Positions 36,097-45,338 of a stretch of DNA of 52,166 nucleotides are shown in pieces. Positions within the stretch are counted from its first letter, which is position 1. Each line of letters starts with the position of its first letter. This DNA comes from Kistimonas scapharcae (lineage in GTDB: Bacteria; Pseudomonadota; Gammaproteobacteria; Pseudomonadales; Endozoicomonadaceae): positions 1-52,166 of the forward strand of contig NZ_BAABFL010000470.1 of the NCBI RefSeq assembly GCF_039540975.1. The letters run 5' to 3'. Made by a program: the position numbers and the translations under genes. Below the pieces are notes generated by a model, which did not search any database, was not told the origin of the DNA, and worked only from the letters and a program-made list of their open reading frames with translations.

Positions 36097-37443
36097 TCAG
36101 GCTTCCTGTACTTCCTTTTTATCCAACAGGTTGCCGCATTGCTGCTTGATCAGGTTTTCCACGGTTTCATCGAAACTTGTGACCTGCCAGATGCCCTTGC
36201 CATGGGAACTCTCTTCAGTGGTGACACCGGCTATCTGAACCATCGTTTGATCAACGAGCAGTTGCTCATCGTCGTCAAGACTGGCGAGCAACAGCGCTTT
36301 ACTGGCTGCGGAGTCTGCCAGAGCGGGGTGAGTATCGCCAGGCGTCAGGGGGGTAGCGATGGTGATGCCCGTACCACTCTCAAGACGCGCCACAGCATGT
36401 TCAGGCTGGTGAGACAGCAATGCGCGGATTAGCAGGGCGCAACAAACGGCGTTAAACGCATAATCGCTGTTTTCTGCTTCATGGAAGCTGATGAACGCAT
36501 TACCTTCCGCGGAGTAAGTAAGCTGGCCGCCGTAGAGTTGCGCAGCACGTGCAACCAGCGGAATCTGTTGGCGAATCAGCCGATGCAGCTCCATGGCTGG
36601 CAGGCACTGGCGCAGCTTGCCAAAGTTTCGGAACCGGACGACCAGCAGAGCCGTTTCACCCAACGCTTCCGGCGGCAATGGTTCCAGTGCTGGTATCGGG
36701 CTACTTACCGGTTCATTCACTTTTTCTGGTTGCGGAGCGGATACGGCACCACGGGTAATCAGTAACTCCAGCTGCTTGACCAGACGTCGTGGCTCGTCTT
36801 TAACACTGTCATCACAGGCCTGTTTACCATCGCACAGCCCTTCCAGCTGGTGGATGGCCCGTTGCATGAGCCGGGTTCGGTTACGACTGTAATTCACAAT
36901 CAGCACGGCGCCTGATATCAGAAGCAGAACGGTAAGCGCCAGGATAATAATGGTGGCATCGGTTGCGGGTTCGGTCAGGCGCTCTTCATCCAGTTGAATG
37001 CGCACATAACCGGCAATAACCTCCTGGTAATTGATCGGTTCGGAATAGGTGATATAGCGGTCATTCAGATCAACATCATCTTTTTCTGCAATTGCCAGAC
37101 GGTTGTTGTCGATGCTGTAGATGGCCGCACGTGCCACATAGGGTTTCTTGACCAGGTCGTTGAGCAGCACGGTCAGGCTGAGCCGGTCACCGGTAACCAG
37201 CATGTCTGTGGCGAAACGGGCAGTTTGTTGTGCCAGTGCCGTGCCGAGCAGGTCCGCATGGTGGTGGCTGGCGCTGTTGATTTCCCGAGTGGCTACGGTA
37301 GTGAACAGGGCCAGGCTGGTCAGCACCAGTACCATGAACAGAGTAATCAGTTGTTGGCTCAGGGATAGTCCGGACAGGCTGACAACCTGACGGAAACGGC
37401 GGCTGAGGCGGGAGAATAATGAAGAATCGCTGGTTTGACTCAC
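36097..37443 (-). CDS. YtjB/AhpA-like membrane protein with degenerate cyclase-like domain
   Basis: A 448-residue inner-membrane protein. It has one helix at about 31-50, a periplasmic domain (51-163) containing LSLTVLLNDLVKKPYVARAAIY, a second helix at 164-184 and a cytosolic part. The N-terminal half fits the YtjB/Smp/AhpA family, which is commonly divergent from serB, as here. The cytosolic residues 262-400 resemble a class III nucleotide cyclase (LLVVRFRNFGKL, then GGQLTYSAEGNAFISFH), but both metal-binding Asp positions are replaced (by Arg/Asn and Asn), so it should not be catalytic. It may act as a sensor or binding domain. The function is unknown. Confidence 0.72.
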   Translation of the reverse strand: MSQTSDSSLFSRLSRRFRQVVSLSGLSLSQQLITLFMVLVLTSLALFTTVATREINSASHHHADLLGTALAQQTARFATDMLVTGDRLSLTVLLNDLVKKPYVARAAIYSIDNNRLAIAEKDDVDLNDRYITYSEPINYQEVIAGYVRIQLDEERLTEPATDATIIILALTVLLLISGAVLIVNYSRNRTRLMQRAIHQLEGLCDGKQACDDSVKDEPRRLVKQLELLITRGAVSAPQPEKVNEPVSSPIPALEPLPPEALGETALLVVRFRNFGKLRQCLPAMELHRLIRQQIPLVARAAQLYGGQLTYSAEGNAFISFHEAENSDYAFNAVCCALLIRALLSHQPEHAVARLESGTGITIATPLTPGDTHPALADSAASKALLLASLDDDEQLLVDQTMVQIAGVTTEESSHGKGIWQVTSFDETVENLIKQQCGNLLDKKEVQEA

Positions 37444-37598
37444 GGAGGTCTGCGCTTGTTACGGGTTATCTGTTAATACTGTCTGTGTCCGCAGGTGTTG
37501 TGCAAACACTATTTTCTTTTGGGAGCGTTTCTTTCCACTCATGCTATCGATTTTGCCTGATGCCTAATGGATTTGCATGCGCAAGCGACCGCAGGGAC

Positions 37599-37607
37599 TG
37601 GTAGAAT
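37599..37607 (+). promoter_or_regulatory. possible serB extended -10 promoter
   Basis: TGG followed by TAGAAT forms an extended -10 element 43 bases before the serB GTG. No good -35 is seen at the usual distance, as is common for extended -10 promoters. Confidence 0.4.
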
Positions 37608-37649
37608 GCCGCCATAACAATTTCCGATAGTACTTCTGAGGGGCAGGGT

Positions 37650-38873
37650 GTGAGCAGAATTATCCTCTTCAATGTCACCGGGCAGGACAAACCGGGGCTG
37701 ACCTCCGGCATCACGTCGATTATGGCCGAACACGGCCTGGAAATCCTCGATATTGGCCAGTCCGTAATTCACGACACCTTGACCTGGGGCATCCTGGTAC
37801 GGCTGCCTGATGAAGACGCCAGTGACCCTGTCCTCAAGGAACTGCTGTTTCATTTCCATAAAATGGAACTGCAGGTACGCTATCAACCGGTCACCGAAGC
37901 CCAGTATGAGGATTGGGTGCAGGCGCAGGGCAAGGATCGTTACATCGTTACCCTGTTGTCGCGTTGCGTGACAGCGGAGCAGGTGGCGCGGGTCTCAGGC
38001 ATCACTGCTGCGCATGGCCTCAATATTGACCGCATTACCCGCCTTTCAGGTCGTGTCCCGTTGGATCAAAACAGTGAAGATGCTCGCGCCTGCGTAGAGT
38101 TTTCCGTACGGGGGACGCCTGAAGATCTGCAGCAGGTACGGGCGGATTTCCTGCAGCTGTCGTCTGAGATGGATGTGGATATCGGTTTCCAGGAAGACAC
38201 TATCTACCGTCGCACCCGACGACTGGTGGTGTTTGATATGGACTCCACGCTTATTGAAGCTGAAGTGATTGATGAGCTTGCGGTTGAGGCCGGTGTTGGA
38301 GAGGCAGTGGCCGCCATCACGGAAGCCGCCATGCGGGGAGAGCTGGACTTTGCCGGCAGTTTCCGCAAGCGCCTGGCCCTGCTGAAAGGGTTGGATGAAG
38401 CGGTACTGGAAAAAGTTGCGGCAAGGCTTAAGTTGACGGAAGGGGCGGAGCGCCTGATCGGTTCTCTGAAACTGCTGGGGTATAAGACTGCTATCGTCTC
38501 GGGTGGTTTTACCTACTTTGCCGAATATCTGCAGCAGCGCCTGGGCATTGATTATATCCACGCCAATACCCTGGAAATTGTCGATGGCAAAGTAACGGGT
38601 GAAGCGAAAGGGCGAATTGTGGATGCCTGTCGCAAGGCTGAATTACTCAGGGAGCTGGCTGAAAAAGAACAATGCCGTCTGGAACAGGTCATTGCGGTTG
38701 GTGATGGCGCCAATGACCTTGAGATGCTGGCTGTAGCCGGGCTTGGCGTTGCATTCCGTGCCAAGCCGTTGGTGAAACAGTCGGCCAGGCAATCCATTTC
38801 CACGTTGGGTCTGGACGGTATTCTCTATCTGCTCGGTTGGCGTGATACGGACTTGGATGCGTTGCATCACTGA
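37650..38873 (+). CDS. serB: phosphoserine phosphatase with two ACT domains
   Basis: A 407-residue enzyme releasing serine from phosphoserine, the last step of serine synthesis. Two ACT-like domains (about 3-75 and 97-175) precede the HAD domain. HAD motif I is VFDMDSTLIEAE with nucleophile Asp 196 and general acid Asp 198; motif II is IVSGGFTYF; motif IV is VGDGANDLEMLA. This long form is typical of Pseudomonas and relatives and differs from the shorter E. coli SerB. It starts with GTG, preceded by GAGGGG. It is divergent from the YtjB-like gene. Confidence 0.95.
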   Translation: MSRIILFNVTGQDKPGLTSGITSIMAEHGLEILDIGQSVIHDTLTWGILVRLPDEDASDPVLKELLFHFHKMELQVRYQPVTEAQYEDWVQAQGKDRYIVTLLSRCVTAEQVARVSGITAAHGLNIDRITRLSGRVPLDQNSEDARACVEFSVRGTPEDLQQVRADFLQLSSEMDVDIGFQEDTIYRRTRRLVVFDMDSTLIEAEVIDELAVEAGVGEAVAAITEAAMRGELDFAGSFRKRLALLKGLDEAVLEKVAARLKLTEGAERLIGSLKLLGYKTAIVSGGFTYFAEYLQQRLGIDYIHANTLEIVDGKVTGEAKGRIVDACRKAELLRELAEKEQCRLEQVIAVGDGANDLEMLAVAGLGVAFRAKPLVKQSARQSISTLGLDGILYLLGWRDTDLDALHH

Positions 38874-38880
38874 TGCCTTG

Positions 38881-38916
38881 TCTACGGAACCGGGCTTTTC
38901 AGTCCGGTTCCGTAGA
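38881..38916. terminator. bidirectional terminator after serB
   Basis: Perfect 13-bp arms TCTACGGAACCGG and CCGGTTCCGTAGA with a 10-base loop, followed on plus by a T-rich stretch (ATTTTTCTTTTT, overlapping the end of the converging gene). It serves serB and the minus-strand gene ending at 38924. Confidence 0.8.
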
Positions 38917-38923
38917 TCGGTGA

Positions 38924-39397
38924 TTATTTTTCTTTTTCCACCAAATGGACTGTTTCAATAATCCCGCCGTCAAAGCGGATAAATTGATCCGGCGTACCAA
39001 ACCGGAAAATGCCGGATGAATACATGACATTGTTATTGAAATTAAAAATCAACGTCGTGTAATCAGGGTGGGATGGCTCCAGCCAGCTGATGACATAAAA
39101 CCGGTCACCGATTTTTCGGGAGCGGTAGGGCAAATCCTTGTTCCCGTTACCCTTTCTGGGGCCGGCAATCCATTCATATCGCAGCATACCGTCGTAGAGT
39201 TCAAGCTGTATTCCGCTGCCGTTCTGGTAGTAATACTCGACAGAGGTTCCATCCAGCAGGTGCATGGGCTTGATGGCCTCTGCTTCTTGCCGGGCCTTTT
39301 CCAGTGAGGTAGGCATACCATTCTCTTTTGCAGCTGAGTGGTTCAGTGGCAAACAACCCAGCATGAATAACGCGAACAATGTCTTGCAGGTTTTCAT
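38924..39397 (-). CDS. small exported protein, MoaF-like fold possible
   Basis: A 157-residue protein with a signal peptide ending near HSAAK (about 23). The C-terminal part reads RKIGDRFYVISWLEPSHP, TTLIFNFNNNVMYSSGIFRF and ETVHLVE. This succession of strands resembles the lipocalin-like MoaF C-terminal half, where a molecule is bound in a beta-barrel; it is a tentative reading. Aromatic residues are frequent. It stands alone downstream of the LysE gene on the same strand (29-bp gap), so the two may be cotranscribed. Confidence 0.6.
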   Translation of the reverse strand: MKTCKTLFALFMLGCLPLNHSAAKENGMPTSLEKARQEAEAIKPMHLLDGTSVEYYYQNGSGIQLELYDGMLRYEWIAGPRKGNGNKDLPYRSRKIGDRFYVISWLEPSHPDYTTLIFNFNNNVMYSSGIFRFGTPDQFIRFDGGIIETVHLVEKEK

Positions 39398-39426
39398 GCT
39401 GTTCTCACAGAAGGTGGTGATGGCTT

Positions 39427-40044
39427 TCAGACGAGTTGCTCAAAGGTCATGAGAAGCGCAATCAGAATGAAGGCACTGCCGCAGCACTGGTTAAAGATCT
39501 TACCCCGAGTACTGAGCCAGGGACGCAGCCAGTGAGCAATTCTCGTCAATGTATATTCGACCATGAATTCGCAGGCTGCAAATGTCAGGATCATGACCGG
39601 CAGCTGTGACAGCAATGAGCGGGTCGGATCAATAAACTGCGGAATAAACGCAGCAAACACCAGGGTGACTTTCGGGTTTGCCAGTGCCGTCAATGACCCC
39701 TGTCGAAAGAGTATTCGTCGGCTGACTTGATCACTGGCTTGGTTTTCCTGCCATTCCGGCGCTGATGTTTTCCACAGCTTGAGACCCAGCCAGGTCAGGT
39801 AGAGAGCACCTGCCGTTTTCATAATCATCAGCAGGCTGCCGTGGGTTTGCATAATCGCCCCGACGCCAAGAACAGAGACTGCCATTAACAGAATAAAACC
39901 GGAGACACCACCCAGCACCGTAAACAGTGCCTGACGGTGGCCATATAGCAAGCCGTGGGATAAGGCCAGCAAGCCATTGGGACCTGGCGCCAGGGCCAGA
40001 CCAGTCATCGCAAGGGCAAACAAAAACCAGGTTTCAAGCGCCAC
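39427..40044 (-). CDS. LysE/RhtB family amino acid exporter
   Basis: A 205-residue inner-membrane protein with about six helices. It carries the family start LALAPGPNGLLALSHGLLYGHRQAL (APGPN motif near 19-23) and the conserved FRQGSLTALANPKVTLVFAAFIPQF. Length is usual for LysE/RhtB. It is divergent from a GlxA-type AraC regulator, separated by about 114 bp, which suggests that this regulator controls it. The exported amino acid is not determined. Confidence 0.87.
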   Translation of the reverse strand: MALETWFLFALAMTGLALAPGPNGLLALSHGLLYGHRQALFTVLGGVSGFILLMAVSVLGVGAIMQTHGSLLMIMKTAGALYLTWLGLKLWKTSAPEWQENQASDQVSRRILFRQGSLTALANPKVTLVFAAFIPQFIDPTRSLLSQLPVMILTFAACEFMVEYTLTRIAHWLRPWLSTRGKIFNQCCGSAFILIALLMTFEQLV

Positions 40045-40158
40045 GAAAGGATCTCACATCATTGAATCAAAGAATCGCGAGTATACTGAGTCCCGATGCC
40101 GACTAGACGGTCTGTTCTGGTCGTATTCCGGTAATTTCAGGACAACCCAGGATGTTGG

Positions 40159-41205
40159 ATGACGACGTCAAAACCACCACTGAAAGCGGGTTTTCTGCTC
40201 TTGCCGCTGCCGGGATTCTCATTACTGGCACTGGGCGGCTTTGTGGACAAGTTGCGCTTTTCTGCGGATGAAGAAGACCATAGCCAGCAACGTTATTGTC
40301 GTTGGCAACTGGTCGGGCTGGAGGCTGGGGCTGTTAACGGCAGCAGCGGTGTACCGGTTGAGGTGGAAGCGCTGACGGCACCTGAGGGTTTCGCGGGCTA
40401 TGACTATCTCGTGATATTTGGTTCACGAACGACACAATCTGCTCTGGCCATGGCACCGGCTTACCAAGCACTGCTAAGGCAGGGTGCTCGGCGTGGATTG
40501 ACACTGGTAGCAGTGGATAACGCGAGTTTCCTGCTGGCACAGTGTGGCTTGCTTAAGGGCTATCAGGTGGTGGTGCATTGGCGGCACTTGGCGGAATACA
40601 AAAATGCTTTCCCTGGTAGCCGGATACGGGAGCGAGATCTCTACTGTATTGATGGCAAACGGGCCACCTGTGCGGGTGGTTGCGCCACGATCGATCTGGC
40701 CGTTGAGCTGCTGGCTCGTCACAGTGGTCGTGAGCTGGCGCTAAAGGGACTGGCGGATATGTTGGTGGATGAAAGCAGGGGTTCGCACCATGCGCTGCGC
40801 TCGCTGAATGAGGCGCCTGGCCAGAGCCGTCTGGTTGGCCGGGCTATTGCATTGATGCGACAGAACCTGGCAAAGACGCTTTCCATTGAACAACTTTCTC
40901 TCCAGTTAGGAGTGAGTCGACGACAGCTCGACCGTTTATTTGTGGATAACCTGGGCCATAGTGCACGGCAGCACTGGTATAAGATGCGCATGCAGCATTG
41001 CCATTGGCGTCTGCTAAACAGTACCTACCCTATTGGTCTGCTCGGATTGGAGATCGGTATTCACGATAGCAGCTACCTGAGTAAACAATTTAAACGGTAT
41101 TTTGGTATTACGCCGCAGCTGCTGAGGTCACAGGCCAGACAACAAGATTATAGAAATGAAGTGATAGGAGAAGCTCTCCTGACACCCGACATGTCAGGAG
41201 AATAG
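40159..41205 (+). CDS. GlxA family AraC regulator with DJ-1/PfpI domain
   Basis: A 348-residue transcription factor. Residues about 8-200 form a DJ-1/PfpI-like amidotransferase fold (GFLLLPLPGFSLLALGGFVD, DYLVIFGSR, LVAVDNASFLLA); the nucleophile-elbow Cys is replaced by Asn-Ala-Ser, so it should be a sensor rather than an enzyme. Residues about 225-330 hold the AraC DNA-binding domain with two HTHs (IEQLSLQLGVSRRQLDRLF; DSSYLSKQFKRYFGITPQLLR). Relatives in Pseudomonas (ArgR, GbdR, CdhR) respond to arginine or quaternary amines. It is divergent from the LysE exporter. A perfect 10-bp hairpin overlaps its last codons. Confidence 0.87.
   Translation: MTTSKPPLKAGFLLLPLPGFSLLALGGFVDKLRFSADEEDHSQQRYCRWQLVGLEAGAVNGSSGVPVEVEALTAPEGFAGYDYLVIFGSRTTQSALAMAPAYQALLRQGARRGLTLVAVDNASFLLAQCGLLKGYQVVVHWRHLAEYKNAFPGSRIRERDLYCIDGKRATCAGGCATIDLAVELLARHSGRELALKGLADMLVDESRGSHHALRSLNEAPGQSRLVGRAIALMRQNLAKTLSIEQLSLQLGVSRRQLDRLFVDNLGHSARQHWYKMRMQHCHWRLLNSTYPIGLLGLEIGIHDSSYLSKQFKRYFGITPQLLRSQARQQDYRNEVIGEALLTPDMSGE
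41175..41201. repeat. stem-loop overlapping the end of the GlxA-type gene
   Basis: TCTCCTGACA (41175-41184) and TGTCAGGAGA (41192-41201) form a perfect 10-bp stem with a 7-base loop, ending just before the stop codon at 41203-41205. There is no T-run on either strand. Confidence 0.6.
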
Positions 41206-41233
41206 GTAAGAGGAAAAGGTTGGGTTTCTCGGA

Positions 41234-43306
41234 TTACTGCTCGAAATCGTAATGCATGTCCGGTTCCGGCGCCTGAATATAGTACCCTTGGACATAACCC
41301 ACATCCATCTGCCACAGGCAGGCCAATTCGCTGGCCGACTCAACGCGGGGCATGACTACGGCAATATCATTATCGGACAGCATGTTGACCAGATCCTGCA
41401 GCTGATTTTTGCTCTTTTCATCCGTCGTGATGTCAGCGATGTGGCTGGCTTCGATTTTTACGCGATCGACAGCGATATGTGAAAGCGTGGCAAGCGGTTT
41501 ATCCGCCAGTCCGAAGTGGGAAATGCAGAGTCCGAAGCCATTCTCTTTTAAAGCACTGAACACCGGTTCCGCTTTTTTCAGGTATTTGACCAGCTCACTT
41601 TCTGATATCTGGATGGTAAGGCTATTAGCCGGCAAATTGGCTGCCTTAAGGGCAATGTTCAGCCAGGATGGCAGCGTTTGATCGCGTACCGATTCTCCGC
41701 TGATATTTACAAACAGTCGTGTTTCCGGATGCGTCTTGCGTTTTTCTGCCAGCTGTTTAATGGCCTGCAGAATCACCCAGCGATCCACCTTACGAGCCAG
41801 ACCGGCTTTCTGACAGGCTTCCAGGAATTCTTCCGTGGTGATGCTGTCTTCTTCATCGTTGCTGTTCAGCCGGACATAGACTTCATACTGTTCTTCCGGA
41901 TGCTCCAGATTGACGACGGGTTGGTACAACAGGGTAAAGCCGTTATTCTCCATGGCGTTCTGGGCCATGGCGACAATGTTGCCTTCCCGCGCTTTGCGTT
42001 CCAGTTCTTCCTTCGGATCGTATAATGCTGTCTGGTTACCGCCTGCCTTACGGGCTTTGAGGCAGGCGTATTCTGCCTGGTTCAGCAGGTACTCGACATC
42101 CTGATGCTGGCCGTTGACCGGCATGATGCCAATCGACAGGGTAGATTGCAGTGTTTGTCCGGACACTTCTGAAAGATGTCGTTCAACGGATTCCAGCAGG
42201 GTGGTGGTCAGATTATCCAGCGTGTCTTCGTCATCCCCGTAAATCAGTGCGAGGAATATATCATCCCCGTAACGGGCCAGCAGCTGTGGTTCCCGAATAT
42301 GTCCCTGCATGACCTTGGCGACATCCGCCAGTAGCAGGTCCGCATCGGCAATACCGCGGGAGCGCTTGACGTCATTGAAGGTATCCAGACGAATATCCAG
42401 CAATGTACTGTTGCTCTTACCTTGCACTGCCAGTTCAACCGCGCCAGCCAGTTGTTCGGCGAAATACTGCCGGTTAAACAGCCCGGTGGTCAGGTCTTTG
42501 TGACTGAGTTCCTGCAGGCGTGCTTCCAGTTCCGGGTCTACCCGGTCCATACGGATGACGATCTGAGTGCAGGGTTCACCTTCATAGCTGGCGGCGGAGA
42601 GTGTCATCCGGGCCTTGAAGGTGCTGTCATCACTGCGCACACCCTGGAACGTCAGTTCACCCACGTCACTGCCCTGATGGAAATCTTTCAGGAACTGCCG
42701 GAATGCGGTCTGGTCTTCGCCATGAATCAGGTCAATGGCCGGGATGCAGATCATCTCATCGGGATCATCACAGGCAAATAGCGTGAGGTAAGCGGGGTTA
42801 GCATAGATATGCATCCCATCATGGACGTAGGCGATGGCATCCTTCGAGCTTTCCAGCAGCAGCTCACAGCGCTTTTCGGTTTCCGCGAGTACGGACTCCG
42901 CTTGTTGCCGACGACGGCGGTCATTCAGGTGTCCCACTTCCCGCAGTGCCGCCAGAAGCAAATGCACATCACGCCCGGCAGGAATGGCATCCATTGCACC
43001 GGTTTTCAACCACTCTTCTGTGGTTTCCGGCTCGCTGTTCCCCATGCGAATAATCGCGGGTATATCCCGCTTGAGCTGATGGATACGGTTCAGCACCTGT
43101 TGGGCAGTCAGGGTATCGGTTTCTTCCGCGGCTATCAGCAGATCCCAGGTCTGGCTGCTGAGTGAATCGTCTAGGTCTTCCGACGAAGTGATGCGATGTG
43201 CGCGGATCGCGTGACCGGCATTCCGGAAGAGGTTGACCTGTTGTTCGGCATCATTCTGGGATTGCTCGAGCAGGAGCAGGCGAATGGTCTGATTATTGTC
43301 TGCCAT
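41234..43306 (-). CDS. fimX: FimX-like c-di-GMP effector (REC-PAS-GGDEF-EAL, degenerate)
   Basis: A 690-residue protein with the same architecture and length as Pseudomonas aeruginosa FimX (691). Residues about 8-125 are REC-like, with no phospho-acceptor Asp (DLLIAAEET). PAS covers about 141-255. The GGDEF domain has RYGDDIF at 345-351 in place of the active motif, so it is not a cyclase. The EAL domain has YEVYVRL at 474-480 in place of EAL, with YQPVVNLE before it, and SHFG in place of DDFG, so it should bind rather than cleave c-di-GMP. FimX promotes type IV pilus assembly and twitching. A FimW-like gene lies just upstream on the same strand (84-bp gap), and serB is nearby, as in Pseudomonas. 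Confidence 0.78.
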   Translation of the reverse strand: MADNNQTIRLLLLEQSQNDAEQQVNLFRNAGHAIRAHRITSSEDLDDSLSSQTWDLLIAAEETDTLTAQQVLNRIHQLKRDIPAIIRMGNSEPETTEEWLKTGAMDAIPAGRDVHLLLAALREVGHLNDRRRRQQAESVLAETEKRCELLLESSKDAIAYVHDGMHIYANPAYLTLFACDDPDEMICIPAIDLIHGEDQTAFRQFLKDFHQGSDVGELTFQGVRSDDSTFKARMTLSAASYEGEPCTQIVIRMDRVDPELEARLQELSHKDLTTGLFNRQYFAEQLAGAVELAVQGKSNSTLLDIRLDTFNDVKRSRGIADADLLLADVAKVMQGHIREPQLLARYGDDIFLALIYGDDEDTLDNLTTTLLESVERHLSEVSGQTLQSTLSIGIMPVNGQHQDVEYLLNQAEYACLKARKAGGNQTALYDPKEELERKAREGNIVAMAQNAMENNGFTLLYQPVVNLEHPEEQYEVYVRLNSNDEEDSITTEEFLEACQKAGLARKVDRWVILQAIKQLAEKRKTHPETRLFVNISGESVRDQTLPSWLNIALKAANLPANSLTIQISESELVKYLKKAEPVFSALKENGFGLCISHFGLADKPLATLSHIAVDRVKIEASHIADITTDEKSKNQLQDLVNMLSDNDIAVVMPRVESASELACLWQMDVGYVQGYYIQAPEPDMHYDFEQ

Positions 43307-43390
43307 GGGTACCGCTATGCTTTGTTATTGCCGCTATCTTAAAGGATTAGTGCAGTGGTACAAGGGCATTACCGTGTTTCAGGTTAGGTT

Positions 43391-45202
43391 TCAGAGGGAT
43401 GTCCAGATACTGCTGAAGTCATCATCTGGGCCTGAGGCTTTATTTGCCTGTGATTGCTTTGCCAGTTGCTCAAATGTCCGGTAGGTGAAATGGCTGTAAC
43501 TTCCGGTGGTTTGCAGGCAGTCGATCAGCCTTGCGCGCAGAAGCTGGTGGCCATTATTCAGCATGATCTTATTGCCGGGCTTGAACGCGACGCGGGGCAG
43601 GATCAGGCTCTCGGTATTCTGGGTAGTACGGAAGGCCGGCAGCAGGAAACAGCGCATGAAGGCGCTCTGTTCACGCGTCTTGCTGAGCAACGAAACCGCA
43701 CCGGGGCGAGCGCCAGGTGTCAGTAGTTGGATACCCAGTAGTACCGCATTGTCATTAATCCGCTCCAGCCAGCGGATGCTGGCCAGTGTCCATTGCTGGC
43801 TGGTTTTGTCATGCACTGCAATCAGTTCGCCGCTCTGAACCTGGGAGGGAATCACACCGGTCAACCGCAGGCAGTAGCCTTCCGGACTCATATTCTCCAA
43901 TGATGCCTGGTGGATCGTATGTTCTCGGGTAGTGGTTTTCTGTGATTTCGATGTGGCACCTGAAAACAGGATGGTATCGCTTTTGGTGATGGGGGCTTCA
44001 CCACAGATACCGGTGCCGTTATCCACATGGGACCACACATCCCTGTCTACCTTGGCCATGGCGGTCTGGTTTTTCAGGATGGCGGTATAGCCCATGGTGC
44101 GGGTTAGAAAGCGGTCGAACGGCATCTGGCTGCTGAGATAAAAGTGGCAGGCTGTAAACCCGGTCACAAACGACAGTTGCCCCTCGGTAGGCTGTCGGTT
44201 GTACTTGCGGCTGGTCTTGTGGCTCCAGGCGGATAGCAGGTGACGGGTCAGGTGTTCCGGCAGTGGCGGTGTCAACGTGCTGTCGGCAGGGTTGGGTTGT
44301 GCCAGTGAATCCGTCAGCAGGTTAATCAGATTCCCGGTGTCGAGTCCGCGCAGGTTGTCGTCAATGGCAGTTTCATTATCCTTTGGGTAGTCCGGCCCGC
44401 GATTGGCTGCGATATCTACCACGAACGGTGTTTCTATTACGCAATCATCAATAATGCTTGCCGCGCCTGACCAGCGCTTCAGCGTATCAGACAGTTGCTG
44501 CAGCTCCATCTGGCGAAGCATATTTGGCCGTGAGCGGGCCATCAGCAGGGCGCGTTTGTAAACATCTTCAATCGACATCTCGGGAGACTTGGGCGCTTCC
44601 GGCTCATGGATTTTGATGGATAGCAACTGGTACTGATTCGCCAGCCGGTACAGTGTGTGTAACTCCAGCCAGAAGTGATTCGGCAGTTGTGAATAAAGCT
44701 GGTAAGCAGTCAGCATATGGTCGCAGCTTTCCGACAACGCACGGTGCAGTGCCAGTGGCAGGCGGCGTTGTCGACGCGGATCGATCCGTCTTGTGGATAA
44801 CCTGTTGGTTTTTTGTTGTTTCTCTGTGTGTGTGGCGAGAATAACCTGTTTGTAACCGCAGAGAAGGTGATTCCTGAGCGCCTGGGATAAATTGGCAATT
44901 TTCTGTTCGCGAGGATCCAGCGCCACGGTTTTGCGGAGAAAGTGTTTGCCCAGCGCCTGGCAGGTGTAATGCACACTGGGGCGCATCTGTTCAAGGATAT
45001 CGAGATGCAGGGGGGAGGCGAGACGGGTTTGATTCAGGTCCTGCAACGCCAGGTAAAGCTGGCGGGCGGTCTCACCCAGGTTGGCCTTGGGCAGCTGACT
45101 CAGCCAGTGACGGATGGCAGGCATTTCCGCTGCGCAAAATTGCAGCGTATCTTGCGTGTGCGCGGGAACATTGAGCGCCAGATTCTGCACTGACGTATCC
45201 AT
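43391..45202 (-). CDS. FimW/PilZ-like c-di-GMP-binding protein
   Basis: A 603-residue soluble protein. The first 400 residues are mostly helical and show no common domain. From about residue 424 the sequence TTREHTIHQASLENMSPEGYCLRL resembles a PilZ entry, where R-x(3)-R...D/N-x-S-x-x-G binds c-di-GMP; one Arg is partly replaced, so binding is plausible, not certain. By position next to a FimX-like gene and by overall form, it corresponds to P. aeruginosa PA4958, which I recall as FimW, a c-di-GMP effector for pilus assembly on surfaces. It lies upstream of the FimX-like gene on the same strand and is probably cotranscribed with it. Confidence 0.65.
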   Translation of the reverse strand: MDTSVQNLALNVPAHTQDTLQFCAAEMPAIRHWLSQLPKANLGETARQLYLALQDLNQTRLASPLHLDILEQMRPSVHYTCQALGKHFLRKTVALDPREQKIANLSQALRNHLLCGYKQVILATHTEKQQKTNRLSTRRIDPRRQRRLPLALHRALSESCDHMLTAYQLYSQLPNHFWLELHTLYRLANQYQLLSIKIHEPEAPKSPEMSIEDVYKRALLMARSRPNMLRQMELQQLSDTLKRWSGAASIIDDCVIETPFVVDIAANRGPDYPKDNETAIDDNLRGLDTGNLINLLTDSLAQPNPADSTLTPPLPEHLTRHLLSAWSHKTSRKYNRQPTEGQLSFVTGFTACHFYLSSQMPFDRFLTRTMGYTAILKNQTAMAKVDRDVWSHVDNGTGICGEAPITKSDTILFSGATSKSQKTTTREHTIHQASLENMSPEGYCLRLTGVIPSQVQSGELIAVHDKTSQQWTLASIRWLERINDNAVLLGIQLLTPGARPGAVSLLSKTREQSAFMRCFLLPAFRTTQNTESLILPRVAFKPGNKIMLNNGHQLLRARLIDCLQTTGSYSHFTYRTFEQLAKQSQANKASGPDDDFSSIWTSL

Positions 45203-45338
45203 GAGCCCCTCTCCATGCTGGGTGCCGGATGGCGTGAATTCGTATTCTTATTCACCCATGGTAATGAAAGTGTGACACAGTTGTCATCCGGAAACCGGCG
45301 TTAGTCTTTGGACCGGTGTCCGGTACGGTCTTTGCTAA

